Source: Mycoplasmopsis primatum ATCC 25948
GTDB taxonomy: Bacteria > Bacillota_I > Bacilli_A > Mycoplasmatales > Metamycoplasmataceae
Reading direction: 5' to 3'
Length of the DNA stretch: 33,018 nt
Assembly: GCF_000702785.1 (NCBI RefSeq)
Contig: NZ_JNJV01000007.1
Location: 1 to 33,018, forward strand
In this document: one piece after another, positions 18,112 through 30,126 of the stretch
Layout of the letters: every line of letters starts with the position of its first letter
How positions within the stretch are numbered: the first letter of the stretch is position 1
Made by a program: the position numbers and the translations under genes
Notes under the pieces: generated by a model
Told to the model about the DNA's origin: nothing
The model's database searches: none
What the model saw: the letters and a program-made list of their open reading frames with translations, nothing else

Positions 18112-19305
18112 TTATTTGTCTCCATTAATCATATTTGAAGTATAAACATGCCCTTTCATTTTATTAATATCAAACATACAAATCATAGCATCGGGATCGA
18201 TTTCATTAACTATTTTTAAGGCTGCTGTTGATTCAATATACATTGTGTTAATAATTAATACTTGTTGTGTCTCCTTGCTGTAACCACCTTGAAAATTAGC
18301 AATTGTAACAGCAAATCTCTTATCTTTAAGAGCAAATATTTTTTCTAATATTTCGTTTGCTTTTGAAGTATAGATTTCGATTTTAACCATTTTATATTTA
18401 GGGAATAAAACATCCACAACAACACCATTAACTAATATTAGTAAGAATGAACTAGCAAAACTGGCATTAAAGAAATATTCAATATCTCAATAACCTTCAG
18501 ACAAACCTGCTGGAATATATGTACCTATAAGATTTGAGAAAAATAAACTAATAATATGAATAATAATATAAACAATTCCAAGGTTTTTAAATTTCTTTTG
18601 TGAATATCAAACAACAAAAATATCAAAACCAGCAGTAGATGAATTAACTATTAATAATGCAACAGCTAAAGCTCCTTGAACAATAGCTCATAACAAGCCA
18701 TAAAACATAATAGATACTGGATTATTTTGATTTACTGAATGATTTACTGCTCAGGTTGTTATTTGAACTATATTATTAGAATTATTAGCTATGTCACTGT
18801 CTAAAACTTTGCCCAAAATTAATCAATTTGGAGATGTTGGAATTGAACCAAAAACAATACCAAAAAGTGTAGTAAATAACATAAATAACATTGTTAATAT
18901 TGCAAATTGCTTATTAATTTTGTAAGCTGCAAAAATAAACATAGGAATATTAATAATAAAGTTTATAGCTCAGAAAAGTATATTGAAGACAATTCTCGCT
19001 GTGCTTTCAGTTCCACCGTTATGAATTACAAGATAGGCTGCAAACCGTGCACCACCATGACTAATTGCATCTACGCCTAAACCATAAAGACCAGTATTTT
19101 GAATAAAAAGCATACCAAAAAACGAAAATATTAATGAAATAATAAGTACGGCAATCACCTGTTGCCAAAACTTAGTTAAGGAATGAAGATATGAAAAATA
19201 TAATAATTTTTCACTAACTTTAACTCTATTTATTTCATAAGCAGATTCAAAATTTGGTTTTTTTCTTGGGCTCTTTTGGTCGTTTTGTTTTTTTTCATCG
19301 TTCAT
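18112..19305 (-). CDS. YitT/DUF2179-family membrane protein
   Basis: A 397-residue integral membrane protein. A charged cytoplasmic N-terminus (residues 1-45, Lys-rich) precedes about six membrane segments, beginning near VIAVLIISLIFSFFGMLFIQ. Family-like features are GLYGLGVDAISHGGARF, NIPMFIFAAYKINKQFA and the SSTAGFDIFVVW segment. After the last membrane segment comes a soluble C-terminal DUF2179 domain (about residue 300 to the end) with KMVKIEIYTSKANEI and RFAVTIANFQGGYS. The function of the family is not established. There is no ribosome binding site; TATAAT ends 6 bases before the ATG, so the mRNA is probably leaderless. Confidence 0.87.
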
Positions 19306-19311
19306 GTTTTT

Positions 19312-19317
19312 ATTATA
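19312..19317 (-). promoter_or_regulatory. -10 element of the yitT-like gene (leaderless)
   Basis: TATAAT on the minus strand with exactly 6 bases (AAAAAC) to the ATG and no Shine-Dalgarno; the predicted transcription start coincides with the A of the ATG. Confidence 0.5.
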
Positions 19318-19340
19318 TTATGAATAAAAAATAAAATTAA

Positions 19341-19390
19341 AAAAATTAGACAAAAATTATGTTTTTTTTGACGCTTTTTGTCTAATTTTT
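19341..19390 (-). terminator. Long-stem terminator of the 161-residue membrane protein gene
   Basis: A perfect 16-bp inverted repeat (19341-19356 with 19375-19390) with an 18-base loop follows the stop codon at 19417 by 26 bases, ending in a T-rich tract. It separates this gene from the promoter of the yitT-like gene. Confidence 0.75.
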
Positions 19391-19416
19391 TGTTTAAATT
19401 GACCTTTTGGAATAAT

Positions 19417-19902
19417 TTATGTCAGTCTGTTAAGGCAGAGTGCACTAATAAGTAAAATAATTGAAATAATTAAGAGAATAACCAGTACAAAATTATATTT
19501 TTTTGTCTTGGATTTATTATCCATTTTTTCTTTTTCGCTTTTAAGTTCATCATTAAGGATTTTAATTCTTAAATCTCTTTCTTTTGAAAAAGGTTTGCTT
19601 TTCTCTTGTTCAATTTTTTGAGTTATATCATCAGCCCTTTGATATTTATTTTTCTTAAAAGACGAAAAGACGAACCCCATTGATATAATATATGCTAAAC
19701 CTGTGTATGAAAATATTGTGATACCTATAATAAAAGTAAAGTCAGATGCTATTCTTTTGGAAGTATATGTTTTTGGATCTTTATTTCATTTCAAAAACAA
19801 TAACAATAATGTTAATGTGAGACAAATAATAAAAACAACGACAAAGTGCATGCATTTTTTTCAATGAAATGATTTAATAAAATATTCTCTTTTTGAATTC
19901 AT
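19417..19902 (-). CDS. Small two-segment membrane protein, function unknown
   Basis: A 161-residue protein with a basic N-terminus (MNSKREYFIKSFHWKKC), hydrophobic segments at about residues 18-38 (VVVFIICLTLTLLLLFL), 53-78 and 137-157, and a highly charged Lys/Glu stretch of about 55 residues (about 80-135) before the last segment, likely helical and cytoplasmic. It resembles small DUF3899-like mycoplasma membrane proteins, but this is a weak recollection. TATAAT lies 9 bases before the ATG and there is no Shine-Dalgarno. It has its own promoter and terminator. Confidence 0.7.
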
Positions 19903-19911
19903 AATGATAGT

Positions 19912-19917
19912 ATTATA
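19912..19917 (-). promoter_or_regulatory. -10 element of the 161-residue membrane protein gene
   Basis: TATAAT on the minus strand, 9 bases before the ATG; any leader would be only a few bases long. Confidence 0.45.
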
Positions 19918-19975
19918 AAATAAAAGGCTCAAAATGATTTTGCTTTATACATATGCCCTATAACAGTACAAACAA

Positions 19976-20001
19976 AAAAACTAGAAATAATTCTAGTTTT
20001 T
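19976..20001 (-). terminator. Terminator at the end of the opp-lipoprotein operon
   Basis: An 11-bp stem AAAAACTAGAA/TTCTAGTTTTT with loop ATAA overlaps the stop codon of the lipoprotein gene and reads into T residues on the minus strand. It is the only terminator between oppA and this point, which supports one long transcript. Confidence 0.7.
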
Positions 20002-20989
20002 AATCATTTCAATTAAATTCATATTCATACACATTATCGGAAACAACTTTTTGTTTATTATTATTGTTAAATATAGAAGTTGCTAATTTAAATTTAGCTT
20101 TAATTTTTTTATCAGTTGGATTATTGAATTCAATTTTAATATCTTCTAATTCCATATTATCAGCATTTTTGAAACGAATATAATAGCCAGGATTTGCTTT
20201 AATATCTTTTGCAACCTTATTATCTGATACAGCAGCCTTAAAAGTATCTATATCTAAAAATTTATTTAAATCAACATTATTAAGACCAGCAAAACCATCT
20301 ATTTTATATTTGAGTGGATGGGTTAATTCAATTAAATAGTCTTTTGATGATTCTTTTGCATGTTTAGACAAACTTAATGCTAATGATACAAAAACATATC
20401 CTTGCTTAATGCCTTCATAATTCTTGCCAAAATCCAATGAGACTTTTTTATCTTTAATAACCACTTCTTTTAATGCCTGCATATCTATTTTTTTATAATT
20501 AATTAATAGATCATCATCATAAATTGATGTTATAACAAAATCAGACTTGTTAGCATTGCTTAATTTTGAAAAGTATAAATTTTCTTTAATTTTATCTATT
20601 GAATCAGTAAATTTATTTTTAAAGCCTTCAATATATTTAAATTTTAAAAAACTTTTTGTCTTAGGTTCAGTTTTTTTAGCTAATGAATATGTCACATAAA
20701 CATAACCCCAAGCATCGTCAGGTTTAACATCTTCAATTTCATATAAATATTCGTCAGTTAGCTTATTATTTTTTAAAACTACAAAGCTTTTTAAATAACC
20801 ATTTTTAACAAATTCTGATGGTGTTATTTTTGACATATTTGCCTTTAAATCAGCCTTAATGTCTAATTCAGCACCTTGAAAATTCTTAGGGTCAAATTTA
20901 TTATTTTTATAGCATGAGACAAGAATAAATGGACTAAGTGCAAGTAATGAAGTTGATGATATTAATGTTTTAAAAATTTTATTTTTCAT
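20000..20989 (-). CDS. Prolipoprotein with repeated domains, overlapping oppF
   Basis: A 329-residue lipoprotein with signal peptide and lipobox ILVSC (Cys26). The mature part seems to consist of three similar units of roughly 90-100 residues, the first two ending in related segments (FLKFKYIEGFKN and LKYKIDGFAG), a layout like the mycoplasma Lipoprotein_17 (lipoprotein-associated) domain; that family call is inferred by eye. The TGA at 20009 is Trp and the true end is TAA at 20000. The start codon lies inside the last codons of oppF (11-base overlap) and AAAGGAAAC precedes it, so it is translationally coupled to the peptide transporter. It may assist substrate capture or be a co-expressed surface antigen. 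Confidence 0.82.
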
Positions 20990-23525
20990 TTTTGTTTCCT
21001 TTAGTTTTATTCTTGTCTAATGAAACAGAAGCAATTGAAATTTCAGCTGATTCTTTATTTTTTTCCATTAATAATGTATATTCAATATCCTCAGGAATAA
21101 TCACTCTACCATCAAATGGTTTATGTAATCTATCTTCTTCATTATAAATTGACTTAGCTAAAACAGGCTCTGATAGATTAAAAGGCCTTACTCAATTAAC
21201 AACTTGATCTTTTGTTCCATATAAATAATGATTATCTTCCACTAAATAAGTTTCGGGAATGTTTGGATATTTTTGGCCTTTTAAATAGTCTAGCTCAAAA
21301 TTAATATTTTCAAATTTTTCATTAGCATTTGAAATTTTAGGAATAGCCTTAAATAAATTAATTGTGTATGGATGCATAGGTTGTTTATAAACAACATCTG
21401 TATTACCTGATTCAACTATTTTACCTAAGTGCATAATCTGCACTCTATCGGCTATATATTCTATCATTGATAAGTCATGAGCTATAAATAACATACCTAT
21501 ATTTTTTTGTTCACACAAGTCTTTCAATAAATTTACAACTTGAGCCTGAATAGAAATATCAAGCGACGCAATAGGTTCATCAGCAATAATGACTTTTGGT
21601 TCAGTTATTAAAGCACGGGCTATAACAATTCTTTGACGTTGCCCACCCGAGAACTCATGTGGATAACGATAAGCAAATTGTTTAAGAAGCCCAACATCTT
21701 CTAATGCTTTATAAATAATAGATCTAGTGATAAGTTCAGTAATCATTTTCTTAGCAAAGATCTTATTATATAAATTAAATAATGGATTGCTTGATTGTTT
21801 AATGCCTAGTAAGAAATAAATAGTTCTAACATCTTTAAATAAATGTTTAACTTCAATTTCGAATGATTTTAAAGTTAAATATTTATTAGATATTTTTTGT
21901 TGATAAACCTTAATATTTCTTGATATCTCTTCTATTTGCTCTTTATCTTTATTCTTTTTAGCATTATTTAAATCTTGTTTTAATTTAGCAAAAAACTTTT
22001 TATTAATTTCAGCAAATTTATTGTTTGTATAAGTTTGCTGAATTTTAAGTTTTTTATAAAGCAACGATTCGTTAAGAATCTCAATATCTAATTCTTTAAT
22101 ATCTGCTTTGATCATATCTGCATATTTATTATTTTCTTCAGTCATAATTTTATATGCTTTATCAAGCGCTTCCTTAGCATCATTTAATTCTTTTTCACTA
22201 TATTCTGGTTTCTCAGTGGTTGAATTAATAATTTTTTCACATTTATTCTTAAGGCTTAATAACTTTTTCTCTTCCTCTTGGAAATTCCTTTTGTTGGTTT
22301 CACTTGCTTTGATATATTTAGCAAAGTCGAATTTAAAGTAAGTATTTAATACATCATTAGCAATTTTTTTAAAGTTTCTTTTAATAGGAATTTCTTCTAA
22401 ATGATCTTTATAAAAGTTACTGGTGTAATTATTTAATTCAGATACTAAATACTTAACTTGTTCAATAGATAAGTATCTAATTTTTTCACTATTTTCTTTA
22501 ATTAATTTATGTTTAATTTTGTTAGTTATCTCTTTTTTATAGTTAAAAAAGTATAAGTCAACATTATAAGTATTTAAACGCGCATATTTGCATATTCTGA
22601 TTTCGTTTTTATATTCAGAAAGAAAGTTTTGAATGGCATTTTTATTAGAAATTAAATGTTCTGCAACATTGCTTTTGTGTTCCTTGATTTGATTTTCAAT
22701 TTCTTTTTTTTGATTTATAGCATCATATTGCTTTTGTGAATATTTGGATAAACTTTTTGCTAATTTATAATTATCCTTAGCATTTTCATAATCAATTTCA
22801 TCAAATGTTAACTCTTTATTACGATAAAGCTTTTGTTTTTCATAATAGAAAGCCATTAAATCATCTGTATTTGAATACATAGAGTTAATAATGTCGCTTT
22901 CCATAGATTGCTTTTCTTCTAAGTAATTAAAGTAAGAAATAAAGTTTTCATCAATGGTCTCATTTTCAAAATCAAACTGAAAATTAGTTAAAATGTCGGT
23001 TCATTTTTTAAAGAAAACCTGAGCTAAACTTGTAATAGCTCTAAGGTTTTTGATTTTCAATTCTTTGGCATATTTTAAAAATGAAAAAGGATAATTTTTC
23101 TTAATAGCATCTCAGTCACTAAACAAATCATGAGTTTTTTGTTTAATGATCCCATTAACAATTAATGGTTCTTTTAAAATACTGTATATAGTTTTTTGAC
23201 CATTAAGTGAAGCATGAGGATCTTGAAAAATCATTTGGATTCTTTTTCTTAGAAATTTTTCTTGTTTTTTAGATAAATGCTTTCCACTAATAATTTTTCC
23301 ATCAAGCGTTACAAAACCATTAAAATCATTATAAAGTCTTAATAAAGAACGACCAACGGTTGTTTTACCTGAACCCGATTCACCAATAAGACCAACAATT
23401 TCACCTTCATGTAGATTAAAAGAAACGTCATCAACTGCTTTATTAATATTTCCATTATTAAGGAAATATTTTTTTAAACCTTGGATGTCTAAAATAACTT
23501 TTTTGTCATTATTCTTTATCATCAT
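20979..23525 (-). CDS. oppF: Oligopeptide ABC transporter ATP-binding protein OppF with a large insertion
   Basis: An 848-residue ATPase subunit; non-mycoplasma OppF proteins have about 310-330 residues. Walker A is GESGSGKT (residues 48-55) and the Q-loop Gln101 lies in MIFQDPHAS. The signature FSGGQRQR appears only near residue 625, followed by Walker [13 protein letters not shown] and the H-loop AHDLS. The insertion of about 460 residues (about 135-600) is rich in Lys, Glu and Asn and looks helical or coiled-coil. Large OppF proteins of this kind are known from other mycoplasmas (M. genitalium). The frame is continuous with UGA as Trp. It overlaps oppD by 17 bases and the downstream lipoprotein gene by 11. 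Confidence 0.93.
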
Positions 23526-24621
23526 TAAACACCTTTCTGAAACTTTTTAATCTTAATTCTAGTGATTTAGGTCTTTCTATTTTTGGAGCATCTGGGTGTA
23601 ATAATCAAGTAGCAGCACTGTGATGATTATTAATTTCAATTAAAGGGGGTTCTTTTTCATAGTCAAGTTCAAGCGCATAGTCATTACGATATGCAAAAGA
23701 GTCTCCTAATGGTAAGTTAGCCATATCAGGTGGAGTACCTTTAATTGAAAATAGCCGTTCGTCTTCATTTTCAGGTATAGCCGAAATAAGAGCTCAAGTA
23801 TAAGGATGAGCAGGATTGGTGAAGATGTCTTTTCTTGTTCCTCTTTCAACAATTTTGCCAGCATACATAACATAAATATAGTCACAAAATTTAGCAACCA
23901 CACTAATATTGTGCGAAATTAAAATGATAGAAATGTTGTACTCTTGTCTAATTTGTTCAAATAGCGCAAGCACAGAAGCTTGAACTGTGGGGTCAAGTGC
24001 AGTTGTTGGTTCGTCAGCAATAATTAATAAAGGCTTAAGAGCAACCACCATTGTAATAACAACACGTTGCTTCATACCACCACTTAAAGTATGTGGATAA
24101 CGGTCAAAAACTTCTTCAGGATTATGAATACCAAATTGGTCTAATAATCCTACTAAATAGTCTTTTTTAGCTTTATAAGGTTTGCCTTTTCACTCATTAT
24201 TTAAATTTAGTGCATCTAATAATTGCTTACCAATTTTTCTAGTTGGATTCAATGAAGTTAAAGGGTCTTGTGGAATATATCCAATATAATGCCCTCTAAT
24301 TTTTTCTCACATTCTTGGTTTTTTAATTTTAGTTAAATCAACATCGTGGACAATCAATTCATCGCATGAAAGTAATGAACCTTCATTAACATTAATTAAT
24401 GCTTTTGAAGTCACTGACTTACCAGAGCCTGATTCACCAACAAGGCCGACAATTTGACCTTTTTGAATATCTAGATCAACACCACGCACAATTCTTATTA
24501 GCGATTTTTTACCATTTTTAAAGTCTACTTGCAAATTTCTAACTCTAAGCAATTGATTATTTGGCAATATATCAACTTTAATAGCAGCTAACTTATTATC
24601 TTTATCTTTAATGTTTTCCAT
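23509..24621 (-). CDS. oppD: Oligopeptide ABC transporter ATP-binding protein OppD
   Basis: A 370-residue ATPase subunit of the peptide importer. Walker A is GESGSGKS (about residue 63), the Q-loop is [13 protein letters not shown], the signature LSGGMKQR, Walker [14 protein letters not shown] and the H-loop ISHNIS. The C-terminal part has the HPYTWALISAIP segment typical of Opp/Dpp ATPases, but the usual four-cysteine iron-sulphur motif of that region is not seen. It partners with OppF and overlaps its start by 17 bases. Confidence 0.95.
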
Positions 24622-24635
24622 AGTTTAATTACTTT

Positions 24636-25901
24636 CTATCTTTTAATTTTAATAACCTTAGGGTCAAGTGCATCATGTAAACCTATTGCTATAAATTGTA
24701 AACTTAAACAAATCAATAAAAGAATTGTGGCTGGAATAATCATAATTCATGGGTTTTTAGCTTGGTTTGCTATATTATCATATAAAAACTTACCTAAGTT
24801 ATAAGATTCTGGTGCATTATAGAAACCAAGGAATGAAAGCGAAGCAATGCTTAATATAATGGCTGGTATTCTACGAACAAAGTTCATTGCTATTTTTCCT
24901 AAAATAGCAGGAAGTGCGTGGAAGAATATTTGTCTGTTAGTTGAAGCACCAACACTTTTAGAAGCTAAAATATATTCTTCATCTTTAACTGTGATAATAA
25001 ATAAACGAGTAGAGTAAATTGGTCAAGTTCATCCTGTAAATAATAAACCAGCAATCAAGACTCACTCGCCGGGATTTTTACTAAGGGAAACAAACATTAA
25101 TAGTCAAATAATTGAAGGTGGAGCTTGGAAAATATCAATAAATCTCATTAAAACTGTATCAATTCACTTTCCAGCATGAAAGCCTAAATAAGCACCGACT
25201 GAAACACCAATAATAACCTCAACAGTGGCAACAAACATAGCAATTCTAATTGATTCCAACGTTCCAGCCCAAACAGTTCCCCAAATATCACGGTTAATAT
25301 GAGTAGTACCAAAGTAAGTCTTTAAAGTAAATTGATCTACTTGTGTTTTTAAATACGAAACCATATTGTCAGTTATTAAATAACCTTCATTGTATGCTTT
25401 ATTTAAAGCAAAATTTAATTGTCTTGCATAATAATATTTATAAAAATCAATCGAAACACGTTCAGAAGATATCTTTTCAAAGTCAAGATATTCCTTTAAA
25501 TACTTAGAAAAAGGGTATTTAGGATCAGTAAATAGGTTTATATCATTAATGACATTTGCTTTATTAGTTTGAACATATGGCGAAAACATGGGTGGTAAAT
25601 TATCTATATCTGAAAGACCACCATTTCAATAATTTAATTTTTCAACCGATCTAGTAATATCGGTTCCAGGTTTATAAACAGGATTTATAGTAACAATGAT
25701 GGCAGTTAAAATAATTGCTAAAAAGATGCCAGTAGAAATAACAACAATTGGATTGGTAAAAAACCTTTTGATAACTTCAATAATTAAGATCTTTGGCTTA
25801 CCAGCCACACTGTTTGTAACTTTTGGTCTATTCGAGATAACTAATTTCTTTAAAGCATCAGCATCTAATTTATATTTAGTGTTAAATTCATTAGCATTCA
25901 T
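24636..25901 (-). CDS. oppC: Oligopeptide ABC transporter permease OppC
   Basis: A 421-residue membrane subunit; typical OppC proteins have about 300. The first membrane segment (about 51-72) is followed by about 140 residues before the second (about 217-240). The end of this loop, FGTTHINRDIWGTVWAG, corresponds to the LGTDxxGRD segment of ordinary OppC, so roughly 90 extra residues face outward before it. The EAA loop (ASKSVGASTNRQIFFHALP) contacts the ATPases. The start codon shares one base with the oppB stop codon (TAATG). Confidence 0.94.
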
Positions 25902-27025
25902 TAGTTTTCTCCTTGTGCATCAGTAACTTGTGGTATTTGTTCTTGTTGTTTGTATATTTCTTTAAGCTTCTTTTGTCTAATGAAATAAGCCTTAAAAATA
26001 TGTAAGTAATTAATGCCTGAACTTGATTCATAAACAATTCTAGGATCCAATATCACAAACGAAACATCAACTAATATATCAGTAAAGACTGTTAGACCAG
26101 TGAATAAGATAATACTGAACATAACTATATTAATTTCAGCATTAGGAAAGGCATAAGATAAAATCTGTGCAGTTCCTTTAACTCCTCAAAATTGTTCAAC
26201 AATAATACTACCTGATAAAAGAACTATATAAGATGGTAAGATCAAAGCACTAAGTGGAATTGAAATATTTCTTAAAACATATTTTCAGAAAATTTGCATT
26301 CCACTTAAACCTTTTGTTTTAGCTATTAAGATGTAATTTGATGTCAACACTGTAACTGTTTGGTTTCTAGCATATAGTGTATAAACAGCCATTGAGCTAA
26401 GTGAAACAACCAAAATAGGTGGAATAATACTTTTGAAGAATTTAGCAAAAGTGTATAGGCCAGAGTTATCATTTGGTACTCATGGAGTATAAACAGTTGG
26501 AAAACCTGCTGAGGTAAAGATTTGAATAAATATAGGAGCAATGATAAATGAAGGTACTGCTATAAAGAAGAACACAAAGGCATTAATAATACTATCCCAT
26601 ATGCTTCCACGTTTATAACCAGCAACTATTCCTAATGTTGTACCAGTAATTGAACTAATAATGAAAGCAGGTAAAGAAACGAATAGACTGTTAGGAAAGT
26701 ATTCTCAAAACACCTTTGAAACATCTTTTCCAAAAGAGTCAACTCCATCTATTTTGCCATAAACAATCCCTGGGTTTCCTTTTAATAAATCGCCAAGATA
26801 AGTAAATAATTTACTAATTAATGGTATCTCGCTGTATGCTTTAATCTCAGCCTTAATGCGAAGTAAAGCAGGGTCATCTGACTTTGGATTCCCTGCTAAA
26901 ATGTTAGCTAATTGAATTTCATAAGGGTTTTTCCCAAATGCTGCTAAAAGGCAATAAGAAAAAACTATAACAATTAATAATGTAAGAATAGCCATGGCTA
27001 TTCTCTTTGATAAATATCTAAACAT
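25901..27025 (-). CDS. oppB: Oligopeptide ABC transporter permease OppB
   Basis: A 374-residue membrane subunit that starts with the typical MFRYLSKRIAMAILTLLIVI (first membrane segment) and has at least five further segments. An extracytoplasmic loop of about 80 residues follows the first segment. The EAA loop is AKTKGLSGMQIFWKYVLRN. The cytoplasmic tail is hydrophilic and Gln-rich. UGA encodes Trp at several places. No clear Shine-Dalgarno precedes it; 59 bases containing a stem-loop separate it from oppA. Confidence 0.94.
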
Positions 27026-27042
27026 AATATTTTATTTTATAT

Positions 27043-27084
27043 TATTTCTATATTTTAGGGCTAAGTTTTATAAAAATAGAAATA
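27043..27084 (-). repeat. Stem-loop in the oppA-oppB gap
   Basis: A 9-bp inverted repeat TATTTCTAT/ATAGAAATA (27043-27051 with 27076-27084), extended inward by three more pairs after one mismatch, begins directly at the oppA stop codon. No T-run follows, so it is more likely a 3' stabiliser of oppA mRNA than a full terminator. Confidence 0.45.
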
Positions 27085-29994
27085 TTATTGACCATTACGG
27101 ATTACATAATCGGCAAGTCATTGGTTATCTGCTGCTGAATACACTTTTCCAAGATAGTGGTTGACAAAACCGATTGAGTATTGGTTCTTGCTTACTAATA
27201 AATCAGGTTCTGGAACACGACCATAGTAATTAAGCAACTCGTTTGATAGCGCGATCACATCTTTAACATTAATGGTTTTTGTGTATTGTACAAAGAACTG
27301 TGCACTGGCTGCACCAATTTGTGTAAAACCACCTTCTTTATTTTCTACTACTTGACCGGTAGCATCAAGTTTGAATGATTCCACGCTGTCATTAAATCTA
27401 ACTCAGTATTTGCTTTCAACATCTTTTCATTTGTCAAATGGAACACTTCATTTAAATTCTTGTTTTGGATCATTCATAAAGGCAACAAAAGCTTTTGCAA
27501 GTTTTACTAATTGTGGAAAACTGCCTTTAAGTGAATTTTGTAATTCAATATCATAGTTTATTAACACTAATATTGCTCTTAATGAAACCGCACCAAGCCC
27601 ATCAAAACCTGAACCTATATCATCAAGGTCATAACCTCAACCAGCTCATTCTTGGAATGATGTAAGACTTGCAATATTTTTAGCTCATTCTTCTTTTGTG
27701 TCATATTTTTTAAATGTACATTTAAGTCTTGGATCAAGATCACTATACAATTCAGGCAATCATTGCAATAAACTTTCCATTTTTGGTGGAACAAATGTTT
27801 TTGCATTTCTATTTATAACAGTTCACTCAACTTTGTCTTTTTGAGCATCAAGGTTATTTGCTGTGTAGTATTCATCAAGAATCTTTTTAATTTCAGCTTG
27901 AATTTTTTCAAATTCTGCTGATTTAATTCTATCTTTGTCATTTTGAGCACTAGATTTTTTAATGTTTTGATCAGGAGTAATAGTACCTGCTTTTTTACCA
28001 TCAGCACTTAAATAAAATAATGAATTGAATTCTTTAGCGTGTTGTTCTGGTTGATCAATTTTATCTACATTATCTTTAGCTTTAATAGCGCCGTTTGGAG
28101 CAATATGTGATAATCAAGCACTCGATTCACCTTCACTAACTCATGATGCTAAATATTCTCAGTTAATTGCTGCTGTAAGCATTGTTCTGAAAGCAATTGT
28201 TTTAGCTCCAAATTTATCTTTAAGATTTTGGAACTTACCACCTGTTCTAATTTCTTCAAGTGAAGAACCATATGCTAGTTTAGCAAAGTTATTATTATAG
28301 TTAAATTGTGTATCTGCTGTATGAGTTGCAGAATATGGTAAATAAGTGGTTAAAAATCTATATGGCCCAGATGTAGCATTACTTTGTCTTGAGTAAAATA
28401 CACCGTTATTAATTTGTTGCAAACTCATATCTTCATAGTCATTTTTACTTAATAATGTATGAGAGAGGATTCCAAAATCACCATTTAGATAATCAGTTTT
28501 AACAGCGAGTTGAAAACTGGTATCATTTAGCGAGTCCCCTTGGTATCAAAGTCTGTGTTCTTTAATTTTGTTTTTATCCTTAGCAACTGCGATTGGGTCA
28601 TTAGGATTTTCTGCTCTATAATGAGTATTAAGTTTGTAAATTTCTTCACGAGTTCCTTCATCATAATTAACATAGTAATATCTTCCTGCTGTTAAAATTG
28701 AATCATCATTAAAACCATATCAGTAGATTCCGGCTTTACCAGCAAGAGTTCCTTTAACTAATGACAATAATTCTTTAAGAGTCTTGACATCGTCTTCAAC
28801 TTGAACATTTTTATTTGTTTGAATGTTAATTTTTGTTGGATCTTGATCAAGTTCAGCAAGATATTGTGATGGCGCAGCTGTAAAGTCTTGTGATGTAGCA
28901 AGGTTTTCAAATAATAAATCAAAGTGGCCTTCTACACCAGTGTTTTTTCTAACAAAAGTTAACTTGTCATTTTGAATAAAATCTTCTTTTTTTCAAAATT
29001 TTGTTGAGTCAACATTATAGAAACTATATAAATACTCGTTAGGGTATTTAGCATTAGCTGTAAAGTATTTTGATTTGTCAGCTAAGATTTTTTCGTTAAT
29101 AAATTTATCAACTTGTTCGCTAGTTTGTTTTTCGCCTTTGAGTGTAAGTTTATCGGCTTGGCCTTCTAATAACTTAACACGATCACTTGCTGTTAAGCCT
29201 TTAGTTCTAAGTCATGAAACTCAAAAGTCATCAGGAACTATATCATATTTAGTTTCTTCACCTTTTCTGCCAACTCATTTTTGACCTTTTTTAACACCAA
29301 TTTGTAGTTTTGTAGCCTTTTTTAAGACATCAGCAAATTTTTTGCTGTTAATACTTTTTTCATTTGATGAAAAAGCTTGATAGTATGAAAATTTGAAAAC
29401 ATTATAAGTTTTAGTTTTCCCATCTGCTAAAGTAGCTTCAGTAGCTCCACCATCTGGTTCTGGGAAAGTATCAACGATGTCGTTGTCAAATGTTTCAGTT
29501 TTTTCAACACCAGCATCATTATAAGTTAATGTTACTTCTGAACCTAGTTCTAATTTATATCTTCAAACTGATGGACGAGCATTAATTCATTTTCCATCTT
29601 TTGTTTTAAAGACAATAGGAGTAAATAAAGATTCCTTTCTTAACAGCACACCAACGGTTGAATCAGTTGGTTGATTTTGTCATGAACCATATGATGCTGT
29701 TCTATCTAACGTATATTCAGTATTTTTGACATGCCCACCATTGTGTGCTTGTCTCAAAACGCCATTTGCTAACTGACCTATTGGCAATTTAGCATCATTT
29801 TTACTATATGGCTTTACTTCAAGATCATAATTTCATAAAGATTTTTCATCTTTTAAAATTTCATTTCAACGTTCATACGTAAGTTCTTGGAACTGTGCTG
29901 ATTGGCCTTTACCACAACTTGCGGCAATAAGTGGTAAAACAGCTGTTGTAGACAAAGCTCCAAAAGTTAGTAATAATTTATTTTTTCTTGACAT
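27085..29994 (-). CDS. oppA: Oligopeptide-binding lipoprotein OppA
   Basis: A 969-residue prolipoprotein with signal peptide and lipobox LIAASC (Cys27), first gene of the opp operon. Mycoplasma OppA proteins are about this size, much longer than the 540 residues of E. coli OppA, and only weakly similar to it. The size, the lipobox and the position before oppB support the call. Visible stretches include GYDLDDIGSGFDGLGAVSLR and RFLTTYLPYSATHT. I see no Walker A motif of the kind reported for M. hominis OppA (GxxxxGK[ST]). GAAAGGAC precedes the ATG. UGA encodes many Trp residues. Confidence 0.88.
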
Positions 29995-30126
29995 ATCTGT
30001 CCTTTCATACACTTATTAATAACTGAAATAGTAATATATATTTTATATTTGAGACTAATGTTAATAAGGAGTTATATATAATAATAATGTGTATATGTTA
30101 TGAATAATAATGTTTTATAAAAATAA

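Noticed and set aside
22108-22341. 77-residue plus-strand frame inside oppF
   Set aside because: It is antisense to the intact oppF frame and has no ribosome binding site or similarity.
20979-23525. OppF as two fragments or a pseudogene
   Set aside because: Under table 4 the frame is continuous from 23525 to 20979; the apparent breaks are UGA Trp codons.
27085-29994. Walker A ATP-binding motif in OppA, as reported for M. hominis
   Set aside because: The closest match, LADGKT, lacks the glycine required at the first position of the motif.
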